Numbered from the stretch's first letter, positions 26,401-40,656 are shown. The stretch is 64,000 nt of DNA from Casuarina equisetifolia (GCA_028551475.1 CM052354.1:19925258-19989257); one strand, 5' to 3'. Program-made: numbers and translations. The notes: a model not told the origin generated them from the sequence alone.

Positions 26401-27205
26401 GGTCATGGCTAATAGTTTTGCCAGTGACTTCTAGGATAACCTTTATAATTTAAAAGAAGCTGAGACACCCCGTTTAGTGATGGCGAAACCCACTTGTCTC
26501 TTGGTTATTTTTGCTGGGCCAGATGAAAATTGGTTTTTCATGGCAGCTATAATTTGTTTTTTGAAAAATTATCAAATTATTCCCATGTACTTTCTTATAC
26601 TTTAAAACATCATATAATTTTTCTTGAGAAATATAAAACACCAAAAAAAAAAAAAGCTTATCTCTTTAACTTATCACAAAAGATTACCCACATGACGCAT
26701 GTAAGAATCCCACCCCTTTTCACATCAGCGTCAACCCTACCCAACGCTTCCAGCTATAGCTGCACTCCATGAGTATCATCTTCTGCCAAACTGACGAAAA
26801 CTCATGCACCCCTTTCCCTACCTGATTTTTCTCAAACATTTGATCAAACACCTTACTTTTATTGTTGAATAGCAGCTTCATGCACGCCCAAGGCCATCAC
26901 AAACAGTAGCCCGTTCTCTTTTTGGAAACCTCTGGGCCTCGTGTAAAATGGGGTCAGAAACAAGGTGTTTACGTTGTAAGTCCTTAAGGGAGCTCATTGC
27001 TTCAGGCTCCGGAGTTGGGCTTCCCCAAGCAAAAGGTGAGATTTTGACTACCAACACAATCTGCAACTCACTAACCCACTAAACTTATTGGTCCAACTTA
27101 TTTGTGATGATTTTGTTGGGCTTCTTCTTTCATTAAGAGCTAGTTCTTTAAGAAATTTACCCTCATCATTCTCCTTTTTTCCACTTGATGTAAGACTCTT
27201 ATCAA

Positions 27206-27328
27206 CAATCTCCATCGTCATACATCATGTCCATTTTTTATTAAATTTTCAACTTAATCTAGTCTCCAATCTCCATCGTCATACATCATGTCCATTTTTT
27301 ATTAAATTCAACTTAATCTAGTCTCCAA
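27206..27328. repeat. 61-base tandem duplication
   Basis: Two nearly identical 61-base copies, each starting CAATCTCCATCGTCATAC and containing the ACTTAATCTAGTCTCC block. The second copy is a couple of bases shorter in the middle. The near-identity suggests a recent local duplication. Confidence 0.9.
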
Positions 27329-27822
27329 ATACATTAGGTCCCAACCTGTTCCACCCATTTTCTCTCCAGCTTTGATATCAATTGATAGTGTTATTGAGCC
27401 TCTTCTTCACTTAAAAGCTAGCTTATAAAGTAAAACTCATAAATGTATATAAGCTTTATTATGTAGTTGTGGATAACACTAGATATGCATAAGAAAAGTC
27501 TATTGAAATTCTTGAAGAAAGGATGCAATTTCAAGAAAAAGGATTATATATGGGCATGTCAGGTTTCAAATACTGTTAAAGCAAGTTTTTTTTTTCTTAA
27601 GATTTATTTCTTGGAAATTTCGTGTAATCAAAACTACGTGTCCAGAACAATTATCAAACTCAAGACAATGGGTTCAAAAATTGATGGGTTTGGGTCACAG
27701 GTAACAGTACTGGGCTGGCTCTTTGTCATAATCCAAAAGGGTGTGGAGGTATAATTAAATGACAGAACTAACCCTCTCTGGTTTTCACATTTCCCAAGTG
27801 TACGCACTCTTGGAGGGGAATA

Positions 27823-30800
27823 ATGGATCTTCTACACCAAGTCTACTCCACCGCTTCAGACGACGAAGACGAGCTCGTTCTACCTTCTTCGAAACGACCC
27901 AAACCCGAAAACCCAATTCCCTTTGCCAAACCCGCACACCGACCGTATCCACCTTCAGGACTCTATCCTACGCTCCGCCCGAGCCAGCCCGAACCAGCCC
28001 TCCATCGGGAAGCTTCCGTTCCTGGCAGATACATATCCAAGAGAGAGCGCGCACTTCCCAGTCGAGCTACCAGTTCTTCGGAACCGGATTCGAAGCCGCC
28101 TTCCACCACGTCCTCTGCCGGTACCCCACCTTTCTCTTTCTTATAGTTGTTTATTGTACTTAACATTGAGGGGTAAATAGATTTCCCTGGATTTGAATTT
28201 CTTATTCCATATCGAGGGTAATGTATTTTGTTGTTGTTCGCAGTTCTGGGGAGTCTTTCGGATTCCAATCTACGAAATGATATTGCATTATCATTGAGAC
28301 ATAAAGCAGAGGGCAATGCGCAACTAGGTCGAATATCTGAGAGGCTTACGGTACCCCTGCAAGGTCACACAAAGGCTGTCAATGCCATAAATTGGTCCCC
28401 AAATCACGGTATATTCTCTTTGTTTACAAGGGGTTTGAATTAGCAACTTCCCACTTTGGCTTTGATTAAGGACCAACCTTCTAAGCATTAGTTTCACTTT
28501 CGGTTTCAATCCCAACACTTGGTGAAAGGTTATGACTTCGATTTCGATTGAAGAAGCGTTAGGACTTACTGATTTTGCTAATGTAGGGAAGATAAGTCGG
28601 AGGGTGAAAACAAAATCACAAAAATTTGCTTATGTAATGCCACCAGTCACCCAGACAGGGTGCCACAAAAATGCTGTACATTCTTCTAGAAAACTTCAAA
28701 TTTCCCACTGTTTGATGCGTAGGAATCTAGACAAAAGTTTTACAACGTCGTAGGGCTTCTTGGTACTCCTCGCTGCATGGGTATGGTTCTCATTTCGGAA
28801 ATCCAGACTGGTGTGATGACCTTGTAGGACCTCAATGTTTTTGACCCCCAAAGTCATATATACAACGAACCGAATTGTTGGCAGTGCTCTTTTGGAGTTA
28901 CCACGCGTTGCCATGTAGTCATGAAATCCCCACTAATTTGAGTTCCAATGTAGCTACACCTTAATAAAAACTTAAATAATGTATTTGCTTACCTATATGT
29001 TGCTTACCCCACTGATCTATTCAATGGAGTTAGTCTACAGCCCATCTTCTTGCTTCTGCTGGGATGGATCAGACGATCTGCATATGGAATGTATGGAGCA
29101 GAGATCAGAAGAAAGCACGTTTATTTAACTTCCACAATGCAGCAGTGAAAGATGTGAAGTGGTCACAGCAAGGGATGTCTTTGCTTTCATGTGGATATGA
29201 TTGCTCATCAAGGTTAGTTGATGTTGAAAAGGGAATAGAGACTCAGATTTTCAAGGAGAATCAGGTTATTGGAGTTGTAAAGTTCCATCCAGACAGCTCC
29301 AATCTCTTCCTTTCAGGGGGAGCAAAGGGTTGTCTTAGGTTATGGGATATCAGAACCGGTAAAGTGGTCCATGAATACATCCGAAGTCTTGGTCCAATTC
29401 TCGATGTTGAATTTACCCCCAATGGGAAGCAGTTTATCTCTTCGAGTGATGTATCCAGAAGCAATATCAGCGAAAACTCCTTAATTGTTTGGGATTTATC
29501 ACGACAGGTTCCACTGTCTAATCAAGTAAGAGTCTCTACGTTTTTTTCCACATCACTCACTGCAAGTTTCTCTCTCGTCTTGTGGGCAGTTATGTAATGG
29601 ATGGTAACTCTTTAGTTTCAATGACTGTTTCTAATGGATACCTGTTCTATAAGCCATTTAACAAGTTTTGGAGGTTAATCTACTGACAAATATGGTTGAG
29701 TGACATGGCAAGTTAATGTGTCAATGTTTTCAACTTCAGATTTTCATCAGAGCATGCGTTCAAACATTAAGGTTTTTGCCTATCATTTGAACTCTCCACA
29801 TGGATTTGTATCGACCTAGAAGTGACTGCCCCTTTGGGAAAATATCTTTTATTTGAATTTCCTCTAGTTTCATATGTGTCCTACTAAGCATTCTTGTAGA
29901 AAATTTGGTGGCACTTGGACCTGCTTTCTAGCGTGTTGGTTAAGTCTATTATGAACTAATTGTGAAGTAAAAGTTATATGTAACAAATATTTGAAAGTCA
30001 TATGCATATAATGATAGCCCCATTCTAGAGAGCGTGGATGTGGGCGTGGCACACACATAACTATGCATGTATATTTTACATTATATGTCATTTCTGTGCT
30101 ATCTATGTGGTTCCTTTTGTGGAAGCACACCAAGTTCCGGAACCACACATATAGCTATGCAACTAATAGGCTTGCTTCTGGTGTCTGACATAATCTTTCT
30201 AAAGAAAATACTCCACTTCTTTCCATTAAGTTCCCTTACAATTATTTTCTATCCTTATAAAACCACTAGATTGGTGGAAATACTTTAAAAAGGCAGAACA
30301 TTGGTGAGGTGTGATGCTTATACTTATTCTAAGAGATTCCTGTCTTTTTCTTTTCGCCTCAACACAAAGCATAAGTTTTCTAATGTGGCAATTAGCTGTC
30401 CTGCACTGAAATGAAAGGCTTTGATTCTATCCTTTATTGTAGTTTCCGTCTTCAGTATCGAATTATTTTGCTTTAAGGATCAGATAATGGTTTGGATAAA
30501 GTAATTCCTTTTGGATAGGTATGTGAAACTTTATTGCAGTTTCGGTTTTCAGTATCCAATTATTTTGCTTTCAAGGATCTGATTATGGTTTGCATAAAGT
30601 AATTCCTTTTGGATAAGTTTATGACACTTCACTGCCGTTTCGGTTTTCAGTGTCCAACTATTTTGCTTTAAGGATTTGATAATGGTCTGGTTAAAGTAAT
30701 TCCTTTTGGGTAGGTGTGTGACACGCCCAAGAAATTTCCATTGTCTTTTAACATATTTCTCAGGTTTGGACTCTGAGCATTCGTTGCGTGTTTAATGGAG

Positions 30801-31881
30801 ACCACCACGCATAGGTAGCAAAATAACTTTTTTATCGATAGTGTTATTGATTCAGTTCAATATACATACATAAATCTCCGCGTAAATGTAGCAAGGCAGT
30901 AGTTCAACGTGTCAGGTACTAATATAGCATGGAAAATTGGTTTTATAGCCGAACTCATATTCAAATATAGGTAAGAACCCTGCACACCCTTAAAGAGCCC
31001 AACATCTGTTCTTGATTATGTCATATGTCTCCTTAAACCAGTGCCAATTGCGTTGATGATGTTTTTATCAAATCTACCCAAGGAAAGTTAATGATCATAC
31101 TTGTTTCACTATACAAGGTCAAACATTTTGAGTTTCAGGTTTTGGTTCTTGGTGTTGTATTAAAAAAAAAAGAAAGTAATACTAGTTTACGATTTAATCA
31201 AATTACATCTCTGTTACAATAGCAATTATAGTTTTTATTGCTTCGTGAAAATGAGAGCTACTACCCTTATTTCTGTTTGGCCATGACTGTCCATTCCAGA
31301 TAGTAAGTGTACAAAATTTAGGCTGAATTTTTTCTGAGAATTCAGGTATATATATAAAAGTATACTCACTGTGATTATTGTGTTGTCTTGTATTTGGAAG
31401 TTTTTTGTTTTTTAGAGCTACCTGTGTAAAATGAATGTTCACTTCTTGTTTTGTTTCTCTGTATACATAATTGATGAGATAATAAAAGTTTATCTTTCCT
31501 CCGTTTCAGGTTTATGTGGAAGCCTATACCTGTCCATCTGTCAGGTGCCACCCTTTTGATCCTTTTTTCGTTGCCCAATCGAACGGAAATTATATTGCAA
31601 TCTTCTCTACAAGTCCCCCGTTCAAGCTAGACAAGTTTAAAAGGTACGAGGGCCATGGGGTTTCTGGGTTTCCGATCAAATGTAATTTTAGCTTGAACGG
31701 GGAGAAGCTTGCGTCGGGCTCCTCGGATGGCTCCATTTACTTTTACGATTGCAAATCGTCCAGGCTTGTCAGGAAACTCAAGGCCTACGAGCAGGCATGC
31801 ATAGATGTAGCGTTTCATCCCGTCTTGCCCAATGTAATTGCTTCGTGTAGTTGGAATGGAGATGTGTCGATCTTTGAATGA
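27823..31881 (+). CDS. WDR25: WD40 repeat protein, WDR25 / At5g54520 type
   Basis: Four exons: 27823-28120, 28244-28408, 29041-29525 and 31510-31881, giving 439 residues with consistent GT-AG phases. The N-terminal 130 residues are acidic and proline-rich, with SKRERAL, a conserved mark of this family. From about residue 140 (GHTKAVNAINW) to the end the chain is WD40 repeats. Clear examples are LLASAGMDQTICIW, LFLSGGAKGCLRLWD, LASGSSDGSIYFYD and the closing IASCSWNGDVSIFE, which together should form one beta-propeller. The architecture resembles the splicing factor PRP17/CDC40, to which WDR25 proteins are related, so a role as an RNA-processing scaffold is plausible but is inference. No TATA box was found upstream, as is common for housekeeping genes. 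The third intron (1984 bases) contains a triplicated repeat, listed separately. Confidence 0.95.
30434..30724 (+). repeat. Triplicated 97-base repeat inside WD40 gene intron 3
   Basis: Three diverged tandem copies start at 30434, 30531 and 30629. Each has a pyrimidine-rich tract ending TTTTCAG or CTTCAG, then AATTATTTTGCTTT-like sequence, GATAATGGT and AAGTAATTCCTTTTGG. Every copy therefore carries an acceptor-like pyrimidine tract plus AG well upstream of the real acceptor at 31509. Confidence 0.9.
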
Positions 31882-32864
31882 TTTGTCCGCTTGTATACCG
31901 TTTTCAATACTGAGAACTTGGACCTTGAAAAGGGTTGAAAGATGCTTTCTTTTCCTCTTCCAAAGTCAAATATATTGCTTCTAAAGTTGTTCGATTTCCT
32001 CGCCGACCACACAACAGCGATACTTGAATACTCTGAATCTACTTGCCTTGCGTGTTCGATATCCTTTTCAAAACATGCAAGTGATGTTACAGCCTCCTAT
32101 ACTTCTTCTAATTGTGCCAAATGGAACACACTGTCTTGGTTGTTCGGAGATGATTTTCATCTTCTGTTGTCAACTTCTTGATATCATCTGGCTGGACGTG
32201 GGAGAATCATCTTGCTAGTTGTTGCTTTTTGTCTCACTTGCAAAAGAATAAAAATCGAAATAAAAAAGAAAAAAAGAAAATCCAAGAAAATCGCCAGAGG
32301 AATTTGTCACCCCCCATTGAGGACGAGATGTCATGTTCCATTGCATCTAAATGGGTTGACTTTCTCTGGCGCCCGATGAAACGTGCATTTGATCGTGTCA
32401 GAAGCATGCTTTTTTGAAGATACAGCAGATACGATGAGATCCCCTGGAAGTTTTGAGTTGTTTTCACGAAGTCATGTTCACATTGGTAGTTCCTTCAATG
32501 GGGTTCCGTGGTTTCTGATTCAACACACCTTTCTCTATCGTGCCAAACAAAAAATATGACAGCGCCATCGACCGAAAACAAAGCCAAGCTGCTGGTTGCA
32601 GGGTTGCATAATAAATCAACAGTTCTGGTTTTGTTAATACGGAAGGTGAACGATCATTTTCACAATTTGATGTGAAATGGGGAGTTCCATATGTTTCGTA
32701 TAGGAAGCATGAAAGTGATCTTTTACTTTTCCTTTAGCGAAGAGATTTTATTTTAACGAAGAGAGGGACAGGTATGAAAGACCCGTACACATGGAAACAA
32801 CATCCAGAGGGCTGCAGGCTACCATATCAAAACAAAAGCTACTGCATGAAAGGGTTTTTTTTTT

Positions 32865-32937
32865 ATGGTTTTTTACCTTATGTATTTATGCATTTATATG
32901 GTTTTTTACCTTATGTATTTATGCATTTATATGGGTT
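32865..32937. repeat. 33-base tandem repeat, 2.2 copies
   Basis: The block ATGGTTTTTTACCTTATG plus an ATTTATGCATTTAT tail occurs twice without change, starting at 32865 and 32898, with a partial third copy. Perfect identity suggests a recent slippage event. Confidence 0.9.
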
Positions 32938-33040
32938 ATTAAGTAATTATACGTCTGCTTATTCATTTTGCCACCATCTTATCATGAGAATCAACTAGAT
33001 AGGCATTAGGGTATCCATTGCAGGAAGGAAGGGAAATAAC

Positions 33041-33042
<2 letters not shown>

Positions 33043-33072
<30 letters not shown>
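33043..33072 (+). repeat. Homopolymer of 30 G
   Basis: Thirty consecutive guanines, preceded by a G- and A-rich stretch. Such a run can form quadruplex structures and is unstable, and its exact length is also sensitive to sequencing error. Confidence 0.85.
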
Positions 33073-33074
<2 letters not shown>

Positions 33075-36000
33075 TTTCGGTGTTTGTTTCAAGCCTCAAT
33101 CTATGTTCTGTATGGACCAATTTTTGGAAAGAAGAGAAGGAAGAAGAGGCCAACTGCTATAAATTATGTAATTTTTATTGATCTTCAGAGGTGGGATGGA
33201 GGCGTAGGAAAGAGTTATTCTTGTGTTCCTCCACTTTACTTTGATGAGAAAGCAGAAGGAAGTAGGGGCCAAAAAACAATTACTAAGACACAATTATGCC
33301 ACCTCTTTCCCTTTCTTCATAGGGATCAATGTGAGGGGACATGACACTCCATTTCTCTCCCATTTTGGATGCATATACAGATGGGACCAAGCCTTCCCCA
33401 AGCCCCTATCTTTCAAACCACCTCACAAACACATACATGAGTCAAATAATAGTTCTGAAGAAAACAAAGAGAGAAAAGGAAAAAAGAAAAAAAGGTCAAG
33501 GTTATATGGCCATATTCAACAGCACTATCTAGACAAACCAGCTATTCTCCCAAACATCCATGGTCCACAACCCAACTTATATCTGTTTTTAATGGAAAAT
33601 GTTGTAAAACCCGATCGCATTCAAACTAAGGGACACTCTTATGCAAGCTCCTTGTCTAATTATATTATTTGCTTTCAACGTCTCCATGAATATGCTCCCC
33701 ACCTTGCCTGGTTTCAGGCATCCCCCCTCCCTCCTCGCCCTCCCTCCTCTCTTGTCCAAATCTCTCTGTGTCAGTCCATATTTTCAAAAAACTAATGAAA
33801 AGTTCAAAAAGGAAGAGCAAAGAAGGAGTTGAAAGCGAGCACAAGTATGCCCCCACTCCATATGACTGCAATCATCGTTTAAAAGAGACTGACTTTATTT
33901 CTGCGTACTTGTGGTGAAGCGGATTCTCGCGCCACAAAGGTCCCACCGGCTTGCCCATTTGGCGACAGGAAACGATGGGCTGAAAGGTTTTACCTAAGCA
34001 AATGACATCGAGGATTGGACATTAACTCTACAGTCTATCTCACTAGGATGGCCTTTGTTTTTAATTAGGAAACCAAAACCGGCAATTATAAGGAATCTAA
34101 GCTCATGCTTAACGATGGAGAGTCTTCCCCTAGTCTCCCTTCATTATCTTTTGTTGATTTCAATGTCTTTTCTTTTGATCCATCTTGTCATGTGTTCCAT
34201 CTTTTGATTAATGTTTATCCTCTCCTACATGCGAGACCACAACCAAAATGTTTGTGCCCAGACACAAAGAGTTATCACTTGTCTACCAATCACGGCCATG
34301 AAAAGTAGCCGACAAACTCATTTAATTGGCGCTACCATGTGGTTTTTGGCCTCAACCAAGTCACCCCATTTGGTTGGTTCTTCTTTATTTCCACTCTAAT
34401 GGATCCATAATTTTTAAATGAACCTGCCCAGGCACCAATATTTATTTTTTTTAAATGTCTTTTTTTCCCTAATTTGGAAGGATTCCTATTTAGGTCTTCT
34501 CTGTAGGCCATATAAGCCACTAACCTAGTGCTGGCTGGCATTTCATATTTTTATTCTAAATAAACCCCTTTTATCATGTTGTAGTTTGTTCCACAGAACT
34601 GGCAAACATGATCATTATCTTAGCCTTAAACAAGTATTTCTAATGGTAATCATATCATAAAAAGCTATGGGTAAAACCCTTGATCAATGTCACAAGTTGA
34701 CGCCAAGTACTAGAAAGCTGAGTACAGCTAGAATCAAGTTGAACTAGGATCTGTATGCTTTGTGGGCTCTTGATTTCAAGCACGATTTCCTTTCAGCTTT
34801 TCTGAGGACTTCTTTCATGAACAGTATTTATACAGTAAATGCTTATGCACTTCCATGAACTTCTGGCCAGCTATGTGTGAGTGCTGGACACTATTGGCAT
34901 TATCTTACTACACATTGATTCCCGAAGAAGCATCTATAGCTCTACTCATTGTCTTTTCACTAGCATTGGAAGTGTCCTTTGCTAATTCTCTTTTTGTCTT
35001 TTGAAAACTCAAATGCCCCGGAATTCAAGATCTGCATAATTACGTACAATTCTGCCTATGCTTTACATGAAAGAATTATGAGTTTAGTGATGGAAGAACA
35101 GATATGAAGGGAACGTTTTACCTTTTCCGACTCAAATTTCTACATCTATACCTCTTGTTTGGAATTTTTTTAATAAAAAAAGTAAAAATTTCATATTTGG
35201 AGTTACTTTTTTAATAACAATAAATATTTTAATATGATATTATAATTTACATTTTAAAGGTCACACTCTAGTATATAAAGCTTGGAGTCCAAAATAGTTT
35301 TCAAAGGAATGCATATCCTTGTTACAAAACTTGTAACACCTATTGGCTTAAGATGACTAATCAAAGGCAATGTAACAAAATTGTTACATCATCTAAATCT
35401 TATATGAAAATCCTTGTATAAGAGGAAAATAAATCATACTATGTATGAATTGACTCTTATTCATAGAGATAGGCTTTCTTATACATGTGGGTTGTTCCCT
35501 TTTAAATCTGTTTCATACTATTAGGATCACATATGTATAAGTTGCATATGAATTTAGATGCAAATTTCTTCATGGGAGACACATCAATATATGGGGAGCT
35601 CTATAAAGTGATAGAGAAATTATGTCCTTTCATAATGTCAAAAAAGTGATCTCAAGTTTTAACTTTTTTGCTAAGCATATCTTGATCTCGAATTTCTCAG
35701 ACACTCATGAGTTTGTAAGTGACAATCATCAACGGGTGGCTCCCTTTGTTAGTGAAAGGCAGATAGGTTAGGAATAGTTCCGGATACTTCTACCAGACCG
35801 AATTGACTTGCAGAGGCAGGTACAGTGCCCCCTAATTTCTGGGCACTTAATCCGCAACAGTATAGAAACTGTTTATGGACAAGAACCTTTGCAAGCGCCA
35901 CCCATGAATTGAATGTGAAGCTCCAATTCGTCCAATGGGTAAATGACAGCACTTGGATGTGAAAAGAAAACAAGATATAAAGCGCCAGGAAAGCAAGTCC

Positions 36001-39000
36001 AAAAGGCCAAAGTTATCGGCAACATATTTATGGTTATGAGCAGATAAAGACATGGATAAGGACTTTGGCCACTCCCATCAGGGCGCATGATATCTGATCG
36101 AACTATGCCTAGTTTCCATAGCCAGTAGGTTTTCGACAGCACTGTTTGATAGTGAAGTTCTGAAAACGCCTTGTGCAACCTTTTGCAGAAATGTACTATA
36201 TGTTCTCCACTCGGTGTAGATACATGGAATTAGACTTACTATACACGAAACCAAGTACCTTTACCTTTATTTTTGCATTCTTTTGCTCTTCTTCTCTTTT
36301 TCTCCTTCAAATGGACCCGTCCGGAGGTGGTACGAGCGAAGTACAGCCTCTTGCTTAGTTATACAATGTGATCCGAATGGTATCTTTTTACGAATGATGA
36401 TGATCTTGGTGTCGGCCAAAAGAGCACTGTGCATATCCATCGCTGATATAGAGGGATGACCCAGAAAGAGGAAAATCACAAGTATCTGAGCAATCCAGCT
36501 TTCTTCTGCTAAAAAACTTTCACCATAGGGAGGTATGTGGCGTGTCCCAACCCCACTACGAGGGCACTAAGCGTTGAAGTTCATTGTATGAATGATTGTT
36601 CCCTAGGAACAACCACTACCCTAAGATTGCTAACTCTATGGACATCTCTTTACGCAAGCAAATTATTTGAACAAAATGTGTAGGACTTTCTTCCACAAGA
36701 AGGTGAAAGCAATTCGTATAAAACCTTGACACCTTTAGCAGGGCCAAGCAGGATGAAAACGTCGATAGGGTGCTATGGCTACACTAGGTAGAACTTGAGA
36801 AATAATAAGCATTTGAAGAAATGCCCCGGAACCACCCGTAACTTTCTTAGCTAATTTTTCCTGTTTTCAACATGTTTCATAAGGCTCATGATTTTGTTAC
36901 TTGAATACTTTTTCGTCTGAAGAAGATCAAAAGATTCCAGCAATAATGTAGCAAGGTAGGGCTTCTAATTACAGACGTTCAGGGTCCTGACTCCATCATG
37001 ACAAGAATTGGAAGCTGAGCCATATTTCCTGTGGGCAGTGCCAAAAGCAAAAGCAAAAACAAACATGCAAAACCATGATTTTGTACCATGTAAAAAGGCT
37101 AAAGATATAAAGCTCAAGCTTCAAAGCTTTTCGAAGTGTCAAAAAGGGCCACTACCTCTTACCTTGACTCTCACAGGACACATGAAGTGAAAAGTTGCAT
37201 GTGATTAGCAAATAGTTTACAATTTTACAGTGATTTGAATCTTTGAATACTTATAGTCAATTAATATGTCAAGTCAGACCCACGTACTTTATTTAGGCAC
37301 AGTAATCAACCTAGATGACATTAGAACAGGATCCTGCCTTAACGATCCGGTGATGACTTTTTTTTATCCCAGTTGAATGTCTCTGTGTTAGCGCTGTCAG
37401 TGACAATTCCTTCATGTTACACCCAATGCCAACATTATATTAGGGACCACATTATGGGTTCCCTAAGTTAATGATGTCTTAGAAAGCTGTTTACCCAGAA
37501 TGTAGATTTTCGATGCACCCTAGGCTGGAATTCTGTTGTAAAAATCGAGAGAATTTCACTTCATTTCTTCTTTCTTCTCGTGCTGCAACATCTCGTTCAA
37601 ACATTCATTGTGTAACTGTGTAGTCTTTTCACCATTAGGGTTCACATTTAGATGATATCGCTTTGAGAAGATTATCCCCACTTGCCTTAACAAGTTTGAC
37701 GGACATTCATCTAAGATTGCCCTTTCCATTTTTACGTGGTAATTGTATAAATAAATCTACATCATCATACACCTAATACATGGAAAGGTTATTCTTCTTA
37801 CAGGCTCTATCCACATTCATAGAGACCAGCAACTTTCCTACCGTTATCCAAGGATCGAACCTAAGCAGCCAAACAAGTGTCCCTTCATGCATGTAATCAA
37901 CCATTATCATCCATTCAACTCCATAGCTTCGGGTTTGCACATGGCTAAACTATCTTCGTTTAGCAAGCGAGTTATCCTTTAATATCATCACTCAACTTCT
38001 TTCTTCTGTTGCTCCGTTTCTGATGTATCCATTTCTGGATCAACATGTTCGCCGGCATCTCTTCTTTTACTTTCCAAAACCGCTCCCTTCTAAAACCTTA
38101 TCAGCAACGTAGTTGGCATCTCTTGATATGGTGGTTGGAATCGATAAAATTGGATGGTTTTACCAAGACAAAGTCATTTTTACTCGCAATCAAGAAAGGA
38201 GACAAATCATCAAAATTTGAGCCCATGTCAAAATATTTGGTGAAGAAGTCCTTGATAAGAATGAGAATGCGCTACCATTGTAAATAGAAAAGAAAAAGGC
38301 ATGACTTCATGCTTGAATCATACGGTAGATCCAATAATTAATGGACCACCTGGCACCCGTGCAGTTTTTCACTCCAAAAAACAATGTGCACCAAGTTCTT
38401 TTTCCTTCTTTGGCTGTTCATTGGCAATTGTCACATAGTTTATCTAATGGATAAGAGGAGTAAAGCAATAGAAAATGGGGTAATGGGGGACAAGGGAGAA
38501 GAGCAGGGATTTTCATGATTTTTAACATGTACATTTCCTTTTCTTTTTTTTTTGTTTTTTTAATTGAGGATCATTCATAATACATATTCTTACAATTTTC
38601 CTCGAGATGTTAAACAAATAAGTAAATAAAGATATCTAGGATAAGAGGTCAACGGTCAGAGATTTGCATCACTGTCTGTGTCTCCCTCAAATCCACACCT
38701 ACACACCCACATCCTCCCATACTACATTCCCAAAAACCCTCGTTTACACCAAGCACAATGCATACCACTTGGGTGCGGCCTACCTGCTACCTCGGTGCAC
38801 CCGCCTTCCCGGAGTTTCTCCTCCCACCAAGCAAGAACGGTCCCTCACTGTTTTTTATATTACTTTCTTTCTCAAATTTTGCTGGGTTCCTAGCCATCTG
38901 ATCATACTACTTGTCGGGGAGTTTGACTAGTCAACATGACCGCGTGCTATTACGCTTACTTCGCCGACGGGTCTCTTCGGGGAGACTCCATTGTAAATGG

Positions 39001-39827
39001 GGGGGAGAGGGGATATGGGGATGAAAAGGTGGCGACAGAGGCGGGGCGCAAACACGTGGCAAAAGTCCTCATGCCCTCGGTGGAGGCCATTGTGTTGATG
39101 CAGTGATGACTTCAGCTTCAAAGCTTTTTATCAACAACCCCCCTTGGATTCATGGAATATGGGACATGGGAGGGGAAGAAATAGAGTAAAAACTCTGAGT
39201 AATCATGCTCGTGATGTGCCTTGCAACACTCTACTTTCTTTTTACTGTGAGGAATAGTAATATGCTTCCTCCTTTGTGTAGGTTCTTGTTTCTTTCCAGT
39301 CTTATCAGCTAAAAACGAGCTTACATCACCGCCCTTACCTTATATGAGCCACTGTTCCCAGCCAACAGGCTTAGCCAAAACGAATGGTTTCTGCTTCCGT
39401 GATCGTTTCAGAGTGGGATCACTTCAATAAAGCTTTGCAACAGCCGTGACTAATTTGTCAAAAACAAACTTTTTGTCTGAAAACACGGCATAATGCGTTT
39501 GTGACTTGTAAGAAGTGGTCAAATGTGTTGGTGTTGTTTATAATGTCAAATGCTTCATAGTATCCCTGTTGACATTCTGGTGTAAATGGGGTATATTGCG
39601 TGTGCGGTGTGGAATTTGCCTTTGACCTAAAAACAACATAACGGATGGAAATGTCTTTTTCTTTTTCTTTGCTTGGGGTAAGCAGGATATAGATATGTTA
39701 GGTAGGCGTTACAAGGACAAGAGTGCTTTTCTACCTCCCTGTGCAACGTGTTTGTTCTTGGTCCTATTGAGTCTCCTTCCATGGCTGAACACATCGTTGT
39801 AATGGGCATGGATTTTCAAGAGAAGGG

Positions 39828-39829
<2 letters not shown>

Positions 39830-39858
<29 letters not shown>

Positions 39859-39870
39859 AACAGAAACAGA
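39830..39870. repeat. GACA microsatellite with AAACAG extension
   Basis: About seven GACA units pass into three AAACAG units. Confidence 0.9.
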
Positions 39871-40650
39871 AACAGACACCATTATCTTAAGTGTCAGAAG
39901 ATAAAGACAAAAGATCCAATGGAGACAGTGCTGGGTTTACTGTGTTGATGGCCAGAAGGAGCAATCAGAGGTGGTCCTCTGCCCCTGCCAAACCCATTCA
40001 GGGATCTTCATTTATTGACAAATGTTGGCAGAGAGATGTTTGTGAATATGGGAGGCAGCAAAATTGATCATCGACAGTGGCAGAAGAGCCGGCTAGAAAA
40101 TGTTGCCCCCCTAAGCCCATTCTCAGCGGGCGTGTTCCGGCTGCAGCCGACTTTTTGCCGAAGAAATGGCACCAATAATGTACGCTTGGACCCGACCAAA
40201 TAAACTACGTCAAGGCACAGGCACCGGGACTCCTATTTTCACACGTGTCTGCCTATGGAGTTAGGCAGCCAGCTGTCGTGGTCCCACTCGGATACTTCAA
40301 CAAGGAACACGGCCAATAATTTACCATGCACCATCCCGCACACTATTCTCCCCCGCCCCAATATCCCGCGAGAAATTGAAGTAAAAGGATAGGAGCGAAT
40401 GAACGCCGTTTTTGGTAACCGGGAAACGCAGCCAGGCTTTTGTGGATGCCGGTAGATTGAGAGACACCCGCGGTACATGCGCGCAGGTAACCGGTGGACG
40501 GCGTTGCGGGTTTACCGGATACGGACGGTGGAGGTCGCTCGTTTTTTGGCCGTTGAGAAGGTAGAGTCTGGACGGTTTTCCGGTTTTCCTTGTACGACAA
40601 GTACACACCATTGGCGGTGGAAGCAGCGGACCAGTCAAGGTCTAAAAAGA

Positions 40651-40656
40651 GAGACA
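40651..40656 (-). promoter_or_regulatory. Candidate auxin response element (TGTCTC) upstream of GH3
   Basis: GAGACA on the plus strand is TGTCTC on the minus strand, the classic ARF-binding core, lying 533 bases upstream of the GH3 start codon. GH3 promoters usually carry such elements. A six-base match occurs often by chance, and no second nearby copy or TGTCGG variant was seen. Confidence 0.3.

Larger units (their letters stand above)
19362..27822. other. Large intergenic region between bHLH and WD40 genes
   Basis: No gene is supported over about 8.5 kb. The stretch holds purine- and pyrimidine-rich tracts (21640-22050, 22790-22850), a long CT microsatellite, a CACTA-type end and a 61-base tandem duplication, each listed separately. 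A small imperfect hairpin built on CGCCTTA/TTAGGCG lies at about 24252-24285. Open frames are short and lack family motifs. Confidence 0.55.

Noticed and set aside
35749-36178. Overlapping minus-strand frames with hydrophobic stretches (up to 101 codons)
   Set aside because: They read somewhat protein-like but match no family I know, and there is no promoter or splice context; left as intergenic.
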